A stretch of 57,848 bases of DNA from NCBI GenBank assembly GCA_009594995.1, contig VOPR01000060.1, positions 1 to 57,848 on the forward strand, in the 5' to 3' direction. Positions 50,984 through 57,848 of the stretch are shown here, piece by piece (positions within the stretch are counted from its first letter, which is position 1; each line of letters begins with the position of its first letter). This DNA is from Nitrospira sp. (lineage in GTDB: Bacteria > Nitrospirota > Nitrospiria > Nitrospirales > Nitrospiraceae). Under the pieces are notes generated by a model that was not told where the DNA came from, searched no databases, and saw only the letters and a program-made list of their open reading frames with translations. The position numbers were made by a program, and so were the translations under genes.

Positions 50984-51538
50984 CTAACTCGCCACCGGTT
51001 CTCCGAGTGCGGCTGCGGGCAAACGCAGCCGTGAATCAAAGGTTCCCGGTCGGTGTTCAGAAACCTGGAGAGCAAACACATCCAAGGCCTGTTTGCGTGA
51101 CGGAAGCTCGAGTATCCAAAACGGGTTGGCTATCAGAGCGACATACGAGGGGGCGACAAAAAATCCCAGTAGCCGGTCACGCTCTCCGCCTCGAAACTGA
51201 GGAGGCAGCGGATGAATGAGTGCCCTTTCGACATCGATCAACCCCTGCACCTTGTCCACGGCAAAGGAACGGGACTTATCATCGTTGGCGTAGAGGATCA
51301 GCCTGGTGTCCGCGGTGAGGGCATGGGACACGATCTTGAGGCGACCGGCAAGATCAGTTCGCTCGTAGGCCCCGTTCGCCCCCGCCACGAGTCCGTTTCG
51401 AGCCGCCTCGGCGGGCATCACGATTCCGCGAACCCAGTGAGCAGGAAGAGCGACCGCTGAGTTACCGATCAGCGTCACCAGAAATCTGACCGCCTGCCCG
51501 CTTGATACGGTGATTGACCTTTGTCCTCGGAGGCCCAT
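50984..51538 (-). CDS. Diverged CheW-like protein
   Basis: 184 residues. VRFLVTLIGNSAVALPAHWVRGIVMPAEAA and RLILYANDDKSRSFAVDKVQGLIDVERALIHPLP have the strand pattern and the V-D-x-V-x-G-(V/L)-x element of CheW domains. The rest (RLLGFFVAPSYVALIANPFWIL) is hydrophobic but not membrane-spanning. A coupling or accessory chemosensory role is inferred from position between CheA and a second CheW-like gene. Confidence 0.6.
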   Translation of the reverse strand: MGLRGQRSITVSSGQAVRFLVTLIGNSAVALPAHWVRGIVMPAEAARNGLVAGANGAYERTDLAGRLKIVSHALTADTRLILYANDDKSRSFAVDKVQGLIDVERALIHPLPPQFRGGERDRLLGFFVAPSYVALIANPFWILELPSRKQALDVFALQVSEHRPGTFDSRLRLPAAALGEPVAS

Positions 51539-51585
51539 GTCTGCCCTTCATTCTGCCAGTAACGGCAGGACTCGACAAAACGTTC

Positions 51586-54500
51586 CTATTTTTTTACCCG
51601 CGCGTCATGACCGGTCCATTTGCGTACTTCCTGGATCAAGGCCCGCTCTTCGACCGGTTTCGCAATATACCCGGAGGCGCCGACACTGACGGCCATCTGA
51701 CGATGCTTCTCACCCGCCCGCGTCGTCATCACGAGAATCGGAGTCGCGTGAGTTTGAGGTCTCGCACGAAGCGCCTGGATGACTTCGTAGCCGTTCAACT
51801 TCGGCATTTCCAAATCGGTAATGATGAGCTGGTAGGCCTGCACCATGGCTTTGCGGCAACCTTCCTCACCATCCGTCGCCGTCTCCACCGTATACCCGGC
51901 GGCTTCGAGCATGCGGCCCACGAATTTCCTGATGCTGAGGGAGTCATCGATCAGCAACAGCGGTAACTGCGTGACGGCAGACGGTCCTGCATCGGTCTGA
52001 CCCGTTCCTTCCGCGATCGCCGGCTGGGCAAGCACATGTGCGGTCGAGAGCGCCTCATGATACTCACGCGTGGTCAAGCGGCTGACGTCCAGTACCAATA
52101 CGACCCGGCCTTCAGGATCGATCGTGGCGCCACCGAATACGGATCTCTCATACGGCTTGAGCCCGCCGAGAGATTTAATGACGATTTCTTGCCGACCCAA
52201 CAATTCATCCACCGCACAACCAAGCGCGCCGGTTGACGTACGCACGACCACAACAGGAGTCGCCTCTGCAATAGTCCCGGCTTCGCGACGAATCAGGCTT
52301 CCAAGCGGATAGACCTCGATCGCTTCGTCGCCGATTTGCAACACCGACCGATCACCCATCTGCTGAATCGTCGAATCCGTGGACATCGTGACTTCGCGGA
52401 CGCTCGGGAGCGGAATCGCATACCGATCCTTCCCCACCCGCACGAGCAAGGCCGTCGCAATCAACAAAGTGAGCGGCAAGTGCATCGTGAACTTCGTACC
52501 CTGCCCGCGCACGGACTCCACTTCGATGTGGCCGTTCATCGTCTCGATGACGCGCTTGACGACATCCATGCCGACTCCGCGGCCCGCCTGATCGCCGACG
52601 GCCTCGGCCGTGGAGAATCCCGGGAGGAAGATGAACTTGATGACTTCGCTTTCCGGGAGGGTATCAACGACATCCTGCCGCACGAGGCCGAGCTTGACCG
52701 CCTTGGCCTTGATCTTTGTGATATCGAGTCCCGCGCCGTCATCTTCGACTTCGATCAGCACTGAGTTTCCGCGATGCGCCGCGTGCAGATAAATCGTGCC
52801 GGCTTCCGGTTTACCCTGAATTCTCCGGACTGCCGCTGGTTCAATGCCATGGTAGACCGCATTCCTGACTAGGTGCACCAGTGGATCGACCAGGCGCTCG
52901 ACGACACCGGTGTCGATTTCCGTATGTTCACCGGAAGTGACCAGATTCACGTCTTTCCCGGTCGCCCTGGCCATCTCGCGCGCCGCGCGGCGGAAGCGGG
53001 TAAAGGGAGTTCCGATCGGCACCATGCGCGCGCGGGCGATTTCATCACGCATGCCGAGCGTCAGCTGCTGCAATGAGCCCATATCGTCCTGGGCACGATG
53101 GATTGAGCCCGACAACTGTGACATGGACTCGGTGATATCCGCCGTCACCTCGCTGATACGCCGGGCCAGAATGTTGAAATCATCATACTTATCGAACTCA
53201 AGGCTGCCGAAGTCACTGACACCGGGAAACGCCGGCGGCACCGATTCTCCCGGGCTGGCGGGAGAAGGTTGAAACGAAAAGGTGTGCTTATCCTCGAACG
53301 TGCGCACCGCGTCGGTCAGCCGATTCTTGTTGGCCAGCACTTGCGTGGCCAGCTGATCGAGCGTGCGCAGCCGCTGTTCGAGACGTCCGCGATCGATGAC
53401 TAATTCGCCGACCAGATTGAGCAGGCGTTCCAACCGATCACGGCTGACCCGGATCACCTCGCGCTCTTCTCCCGCTTTGCCTTCACCGGTCTTGCTCGAC
53501 TCTGCTGCGTCAACTTCGTGCACTTCCGCGGCGGCAAGGGGCTCGCTCAGCGATGGTACGGCCGGCTGGCTTTCTCCGACCGTCGGCGAGGCTTCCCCTA
53601 ACTGTTTCAATTCATGCAGCGATGACTCAAATCGCTCTCTCAGGCGAGCCAGCCGCGAAGAGTCACGCCGCATCAAGGCCCGAATGACATCGATCGCCCG
53701 CAGCAATACATCCGTATGTCCGGGAAGCAATTGGAGCCGGCCCTCACGGACCGCCCCCATGAAATCTTCGATGTGGTGAGTCAAATCGCCGATGGATTGG
53801 AATCCAACCGTGTAGGCTGATCCTTTCAACGTATGCGCGGTGCGAAACAGCTGATGGATGGTGTCCGGATTGGCCGCGTTTTTATCGACCCGCAACAAAT
53901 CGGTTTCGAGACTTTCCAGGTACTCCTGCGCCTCCGGAGCAAAATAGGAAATCACCTCGGCATCCAACGTGGGAATCAAATAGGCTTCCGAGAGGTCGGC
54001 CCCGTGGATGGGCGCAATCGGCGGAACGGTGTCTTCAGCCACAGCAGCAACGGCGGGCACCTCTTCCTGCACAGGAACGCTCACCGGCTGAACCGTCTCG
54101 GGATGCGTCTCCTGAGGCTGGCTGGTCCCTTGCTCAAGTTCACGAAGCATGGTCATGATGCAAGGCACGTCCTGCCGCAAGCGAGCCAACTGCTGCCCGT
54201 CTCGCGCCATCAGCGAACGCATCACGTCCACTGCATGCCGAATCGTAGCGATCCACTGTGGCACAACGGTCGCGCTCCCCTCACGGACAGCCGTCATGCA
54301 GGATTCGATCGGAAAAGCCACATCGCCGACCACCTGACAACCAACGGTATAGGCTGAGCCTTTCAGCGTATGGGCGACTCGATACAATTGATGAATGGTC
54401 TCGGCATCCGACAGGTTTCTCTCCAGGCGTTGGAGAAGCGTTTGAATCGTGTTGAGATACTCTTCGGCCTCCGGGGCAAAATACGACAACACTTCTTCGT

Positions 54501-54972
54501 CCATCACGGGGAGCAGATAGTCATCAGCCGGCTCAGCCGGAGCCTGCTCTAAACCTGTGTGGGCTTCCTCCTGTAATATGGTCGGGAGGAACTGCTTACA
54601 CCGCCGAACAAATCCCTCGACGACAGACGCATCTTCGGCGCCACCGCGCCCGATCTCCGCTACCTGACTGCGAAAAGAGGCGACGATATCTCGGACCACC
54701 TCAATGACGGCAGGCCATTGATCGGAAGGAATCGCCTGAACCTGCTCGAGAGTCTCCTCGAGCAACGCCCCAAGCTGCCCCAGCGCAGGGAAGCCATACA
54801 AGAGAGCCGCACCCTTCAGTTTATGGCCGACGGTGTGCAACTCCGCCACGTCGCCCGGCTCAGGACAGGCCTTGCCCTCCGGGTGCAATGCCTTCCAGAA
54901 CCGTCCCATGTCGTCGCCGGCTTCGGCGACGAAAATGTCCAGCAGCTGGTCGCGATCAAAATCAGCGCTCAT
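51586..54972 (-). CDS. Hybrid chemotaxis histidine kinase CheA with three HPt domains and a REC domain
   Basis: 1128 residues, ChpA/PilL-like. HPt1 with His50 (VGHKLKGAAL), HPt2 with His201 (AHTLKGSAYTVG), HPt3 with His380 (AHTLKGSAYTVG); HPt2 and HPt3 are a tandem duplication. Then the dimerisation region (RVSRDRLERLLNLVGELVID), HATPase N-box LVHLVRNAVYHGIEP (Asn703; Tyr replaces the usual Asp), G1 DDGAGLD (744-750), G2 GRGVGMDVV (798-806), the CheW-type P5 domain (835-970) and a C-terminal REC with Asp1053. The kinase phosphorylates its HPts and passes phosphate to the pathway's REC domains. MCP and CheW genes lie upstream. Confidence 0.95.
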   Translation of the reverse strand: MSADFDRDQLLDIFVAEAGDDMGRFWKALHPEGKACPEPGDVAELHTVGHKLKGAALLYGFPALGQLGALLEETLEQVQAIPSDQWPAVIEVVRDIVASFRSQVAEIGRGGAEDASVVEGFVRRCKQFLPTILQEEAHTGLEQAPAEPADDYLLPVMDEEVLSYFAPEAEEYLNTIQTLLQRLERNLSDAETIHQLYRVAHTLKGSAYTVGCQVVGDVAFPIESCMTAVREGSATVVPQWIATIRHAVDVMRSLMARDGQQLARLRQDVPCIMTMLRELEQGTSQPQETHPETVQPVSVPVQEEVPAVAAVAEDTVPPIAPIHGADLSEAYLIPTLDAEVISYFAPEAQEYLESLETDLLRVDKNAANPDTIHQLFRTAHTLKGSAYTVGFQSIGDLTHHIEDFMGAVREGRLQLLPGHTDVLLRAIDVIRALMRRDSSRLARLRERFESSLHELKQLGEASPTVGESQPAVPSLSEPLAAAEVHEVDAAESSKTGEGKAGEEREVIRVSRDRLERLLNLVGELVIDRGRLEQRLRTLDQLATQVLANKNRLTDAVRTFEDKHTFSFQPSPASPGESVPPAFPGVSDFGSLEFDKYDDFNILARRISEVTADITESMSQLSGSIHRAQDDMGSLQQLTLGMRDEIARARMVPIGTPFTRFRRAAREMARATGKDVNLVTSGEHTEIDTGVVERLVDPLVHLVRNAVYHGIEPAAVRRIQGKPEAGTIYLHAAHRGNSVLIEVEDDGAGLDITKIKAKAVKLGLVRQDVVDTLPESEVIKFIFLPGFSTAEAVGDQAGRGVGMDVVKRVIETMNGHIEVESVRGQGTKFTMHLPLTLLIATALLVRVGKDRYAIPLPSVREVTMSTDSTIQQMGDRSVLQIGDEAIEVYPLGSLIRREAGTIAEATPVVVVRTSTGALGCAVDELLGRQEIVIKSLGGLKPYERSVFGGATIDPEGRVVLVLDVSRLTTREYHEALSTAHVLAQPAIAEGTGQTDAGPSAVTQLPLLLIDDSLSIRKFVGRMLEAAGYTVETATDGEEGCRKAMVQAYQLIITDLEMPKLNGYEVIQALRARPQTHATPILVMTTRAGEKHRQMAVSVGASGYIAKPVEERALIQEVRKWTGHDARVKK
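53593..54519 (-). repeat. Tandem duplicated HPt modules within cheA
   Basis: Residues 152-285 and 331-460 of CheA align over their length: YLLPVMDEEVLSYFAPEAEE vs YLIPTLDAEVISYFAPEAQE, then TIHQL(Y/F)R(V/T)AHTLKGSAYTVG in both. The two DNA blocks are at 54118-54519 and 53593-53982. Confidence 0.85.
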
Positions 54973-55024
54973 AGCCCTGCTTCACATCCGAGCGGAGTTG
55001 CATCACCGCTCTTCTAGAGTTGCG

Positions 55025-56899
55025 CTACGCGAGCTTGAACTGGGCGACTGAGGAGTTGAGGCCTTCTGCCAACTTGGCCATGTCCTCGATCGTGAGTCGC
55101 GTGGAGTCCGTCTGTTTTTGGGTCGCCACGGCGCCGCCGGTGAATTCCTTAATCGCCCGGCCGACTTTTTCGGTCGAAGTGGTCTGCTCGGAGGCCGCGC
55201 TCGCGATGTTCTGCGCCAGTTCGGATGACCGCTTCGCAATGTCTGAAATTTCAGCGAACACGTCACCGGTCCGGAGGGCCGATGCAGATCCGGCTTCCAC
55301 GGCCTGTGTTTCGTGTTCCATCGCCACGACGGCGTCCTGCGTTTCCGTTTGAATGACTTTCACGAGGTCGGCGATTTCACGGGTCGCCTGCGTGGAACTT
55401 TCCGCCAACTTTCTTACCTGATCGGCCACGACGGCGAATCGCGCACCAGCCTCACCGGCGCCCGCTGCCTCGATGGCGGCGTTGAGCGCGAGCAGGTTCG
55501 TCTGGTTGGCGATATCTCGAATCGTCGACACGATCTGGGAAATTTCGAGGGAACGATCACCCAGGCCCTTCACCTGTTTAGACATGCGTTGCACCGCAGA
55601 ACGAATGCTCTGCATGTCGCGCACCGTTTCCTGCACCGCCACGTTACCTCGTTCTGTAGCTGACAGCACTTGCTTCGCGGACTCGGACGATGCGCCGGCG
55701 GTGGTCGCCACCTGACGCATACCAGCGGCCAGCTGTTCGACCGCGCCCAACGTTCGCACTGATTCTTCCGCCTGGTTACGGGCGGTTCCGGACATCTGGC
55801 CGGCCGAGTCCCGCAACGTCCCGGCTGACTTGTTCACGCGGTCGGCAGCTTCGCGCACCTGCTTCAACAATTGACCGAATCGCGCGATCATGAGGTTGAA
55901 ACCGTCCGCCAGGTTTCCGAACATGTCGGCGGTCACCTCACCTCGGCGGGTCAAGTCTCCTTTACCGACTTCGGACACGAGCACCAGGAATTGCATCAGG
56001 CGTTTCTGCATCAAGTCGCGCTCTTCCTCCGTCGACACCAGGGCGGTAATACGATCGAGCATGGAGTTAAAGGCGGTGGCCATCTGACCCAATTCGTCGT
56101 GCGATTGAATTTTCGCGCGCGCCTGCAGGTTGCCGCCGGCCGCCTGGGTCGCCACGTTAGCGATATGCGTAATGTTCCGTGAAAAGAAGGTCGCCAGGAC
56201 GTATCCGACGAACAATCCGAGGGAAACCGCGACCAGACCGCCGGCCACCAGAATAAGGGTACCGTTGGCCGCCAGGGATTGAGCATCATCGTTGAGGTCT
56301 TTGGCCACCGCTTCGATCGTGCTGACCTGCTCGTTGTGACGCTTCACGGCGTTTTCGAACGCCGGGGTCAGGTTGACGGTCAGAGCCAGAACACCGAGGG
56401 CCCGCATTTGTTCAGCCTGGGCAGGGGTCAGCGTATTGCGATCGAAGCTGTCGGCCATGGCACTCAAGGCGCCGTCAGCCTCCTGAAAATACTTTTTGAG
56501 CGCCGGCTCGAACGTTGTCAGGTCTTTCATCTCGTCCCGACCCGATCGCGACACACGTAAGTTGGTGCCCTTGTAGTTGACCACCGCTTTCTCAATTTCG
56601 GCTTTCAGCGGGGGAAGTTTGGTCACTTCCTGAGCAAAGTCGCCTTGTTTGGTCGCCGACGCCAGGTCCAGCAGGATCTGGTGATGCTTCGTCAACGCGG
56701 TTCCCATCTGGGCGAATTCGGCCAGCGGCACCGTATAGTCTGCGTACACCGTTTGCGACTGAGTACTGAGCTGGCGCAGCGTGAACACGCCGACACTGGC
56801 CATGATCATGATGATGAAACTGACCAGGCCGAAACTGAACAACAGTTTCGACCGCGTCTTCATGTCCTGGAATCGATTCGTGACGCCTTGCCCGATCAT
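55025..56899 (-). CDS. Methyl-accepting chemotaxis protein (PilJ-like)
   Basis: 624 residues. Two membrane helices, about 19-39 ([20 protein letters not shown]) and 213-239 ([20 protein letters not shown]), frame a periplasmic helical sensor of about 170 residues. A HAMP region (240-290) leads to the signalling coiled coil with the conserved hairpin tip [20 protein letters not shown] and [15 protein letters not shown] (463-502). No CheR-tethering pentapeptide at the C-terminus. The N-terminus includes [23 protein letters not shown] precedes the ATG. It is 52 bases before cheA and follows cheW, the Chp order. Confidence 0.95.
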   Translation of the reverse strand: MIGQGVTNRFQDMKTRSKLLFSFGLVSFIIMIMASVGVFTLRQLSTQSQTVYADYTVPLAEFAQMGTALTKHHQILLDLASATKQGDFAQEVTKLPPLKAEIEKAVVNYKGTNLRVSRSGRDEMKDLTTFEPALKKYFQEADGALSAMADSFDRNTLTPAQAEQMRALGVLALTVNLTPAFENAVKRHNEQVSTIEAVAKDLNDDAQSLAANGTLILVAGGLVAVSLGLFVGYVLATFFSRNITHIANVATQAAGGNLQARAKIQSHDELGQMATAFNSMLDRITALVSTEEERDLMQKRLMQFLVLVSEVGKGDLTRRGEVTADMFGNLADGFNLMIARFGQLLKQVREAADRVNKSAGTLRDSAGQMSGTARNQAEESVRTLGAVEQLAAGMRQVATTAGASSESAKQVLSATERGNVAVQETVRDMQSIRSAVQRMSKQVKGLGDRSLEISQIVSTIRDIANQTNLLALNAAIEAAGAGEAGARFAVVADQVRKLAESSTQATREIADLVKVIQTETQDAVVAMEHETQAVEAGSASALRTGDVFAEISDIAKRSSELAQNIASAASEQTTSTEKVGRAIKEFTGGAVATQKQTDSTRLTIEDMAKLAEGLNSSVAQFKLA

Positions 56900-56993
56900 G
56901 TGCGCTCCTCCTTGTTACTGCTTTCCCAATGTTCGCCGGCCGGTCGCACAATCCTTGGTCGCGCAGGCCTGCAAACCTTCATATCGTTGTCGT

Positions 56994-57539
56994 TTAGACG
57001 ACCGACAATGCTCCGCTTCCCCCGTCCACCTGTGCGAACACCTGCGGCACTTCCAGCACGCCTCCCAGCCGCTCGTCCAGCCGAAGCACCGCCGACACAC
57101 AGGGGCGCGCGCCGGCCGGTCCCGCCTGCATGGCAGGCAACAGATGCTCACGAGCGACGGTATGAATCTCGGGAACGTGGTCGACCAGCACTCCCACCTG
57201 CCGTGCGCCGTGGCGGATCACCACTGCGAAAGGCAGCACCGCCGCATGGACCGACAAACCGAGACTCCCCCGCAAATCGACCAGCGTGATGACCGTTCCT
57301 CGCAGATTGGTCACCCCTGTCAGGTAGCTGGGCATGCTGGGCACGGCGGTGACAGATTCCACCTCGAACACTTCGCTGACATGGCGAAGATCGATCGCGA
57401 ACAGTTCGCCCCCCAGCGTCAACACGCACATGCGAAGGGTGCCTTCAGTCGGTGTTGCGGAAGACCTCGATGGAGCGGAGGATCCGGGGGCCGGAGTCGA
57501 CCCAGAGGACTGAGAGTGGATCGTTGGAACGTCGCTCAT
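56994..57539 (-). CDS. CheW coupling protein (PilI-like)
   Basis: 181 residues, a flexible Ser/Pro-rich N-terminus (first 35 residues) then a full CheW domain: MCVLTLGGELFAIDLRHVSEV, LTGVTNLRGTVITLVDLRGSLG (the typical N-L-R-G-x-(I/V)-x2-(L/V)-(I/V)-D-(L/V) motif) and GVLVDHVPEI. It connects the MCP to CheA. Its ATG lies three bases after the upstream response regulator stop. Confidence 0.9.
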   Translation of the reverse strand: MSDVPTIHSQSSGSTPAPGSSAPSRSSATPTEGTLRMCVLTLGGELFAIDLRHVSEVFEVESVTAVPSMPSYLTGVTNLRGTVITLVDLRGSLGLSVHAAVLPFAVVIRHGARQVGVLVDHVPEIHTVAREHLLPAMQAGPAGARPCVSAVLRLDERLGGVLEVPQVFAQVDGGSGALSVV

Positions 57540-57542
57540 GAG

Positions 57543-57848
57543 TTAGTTCAATGCCCGTTTGACGGCTGCGACGAGATCTTCGGCCTTGAACGGCTTCACG
57601 ACATAGCCATTCGCGCCCTGCTGCTGTCCCCAGAACTTGTCGCTCTCCTGGCCCTTGGACGTGCAGAGCACGATGGGAATGCCCTTAAACCGGTCATCGC
57701 TCTTCAGATCACGGCAGGCCTGAAATCCGTTACGCCCGGGCATGACCACGTCCAACACGATCAGATCCGGCTTATCGAGGGCCAATTTGTCTTCAAGCTT
57801 GTCGGTGTTGGGATACGACACAACCGTATGGTTGGCGGACTTGAGATA
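57543..57848 (-). CDS. Response regulator (PilG/PilH-like, 5' end outside window)
   Basis: 101 codons plus stop visible; the frame continues off the right edge as YLKSANHTVVSYPNTDKLED, so the start lies outside. The REC domain has the acceptor Asp in LIVLDVVMPGRNGFQ, Thr/Ser in LCTSKGQ and Lys in VVKPF. Nothing follows the REC domain, so this is a single-domain CheY-like regulator. Stop and the following cheW start are three bases apart, indicating cotranscription. Its position upstream of CheW, MCP and CheA matches pilG/pilH of Chp systems. Confidence 0.9.
   Translation of the reverse strand, partial: YLKSANHTVVSYPNTDKLEDKLALDKPDLIVLDVVMPGRNGFQACRDLKSDDRFKGIPIVLCTSKGQESDKFWGQQQGANGYVVKPFKAEDLVAAVKRALN

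Noticed and set aside
1..57848. tRNA, rRNA, insertion sequence or integrase gene marking the island border
   Set aside because: None was recognised by eye; a dedicated tRNA and IS search would be needed to exclude short or degenerate copies.

Overview
The window reads like the chromosome of a GC-rich, Gram-negative bacterium. LpxD, an LptF/LptG pair and many signal peptides indicate an outer membrane with lipopolysaccharide. Gene style (many small secreted proteins, a solo GroES-like protein, cupredoxin and c-type cytochrome genes, a Chp-like chemosensory cluster) fits Nitrospira (Nitrospirota). That placement is an inference: no nxr, amo, rRNA or other decisive marker lies in the window. No tRNA, rRNA, CRISPR array or insertion sequence was recognised.

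Layout. 1-17106: mostly single housekeeping and small genes: a Sel1-like secreted protein, an FAD amine oxidoreductase, an RsuA-type pseudouridine synthase, a copper-site protein with an atypical CuA-like motif, a GroES-like protein, a VIT transporter, a BON protein with a tiny DUF1328 membrane protein, a lipoprotein hydrolase, an MBL-fold protein, a MazG-like hydrolase beside a truncated RhuM gene, DUF2252, a DUF4160-DUF2442 pair, PssA, a pterin dehydratase, HflX and a DUF1232 protein. 17258-27032: a defence island, all on the minus strand: hsdM-hsdS-fic-hsdR, then mrr, a dual-specificity phosphatase and an unrecognised PD-(D/E)XK-like protein. The last two are more AT-rich than their surroundings. 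27218-32792: a secreted Asn-Pro repeat protein divergent from a secreted beta-propeller, a dicarboxylate symporter, VapBC, a WYL regulator and a MoaD-like protein. 32872-37027: a GlcD/GlcF-type fused FAD/Fe-S dehydrogenase translationally coupled to a membrane-anchored diheme cytochrome, divergent from a 2-hydroxyacid dehydrogenase. 37088-39398: a TPR protein and a cold-shock protein. 39710-44805: an envelope lipid cluster, lptF-lptG-fabF-acp-lpxD.

45707-57848 (to the right edge, all minus): a chemosensory operon resembling the type IV pilus Chp system, in transcription order response regulator (partial), CheW, methyl-accepting protein, hybrid CheA with three HPt domains, two CheW-like proteins, a response regulator with a long coiled coil, a degenerate HPt-like protein, and an HD-GYP protein whose C-terminal half is a paralogue of its neighbour. 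No CheR or CheB is visible.

The best candidates for something undescribed are (a) the mrr-phosphatase-nuclease unit attached to the type I restriction operon, whose phosphatase seems to have lost its general-acid Asp, (b) the pair of His-less HPt-like proteins, one fused to an atypical HD-GYP domain, at the end of the chemosensory operon, and (c) a 23-bp tandem repeat immediately upstream of hsdR.
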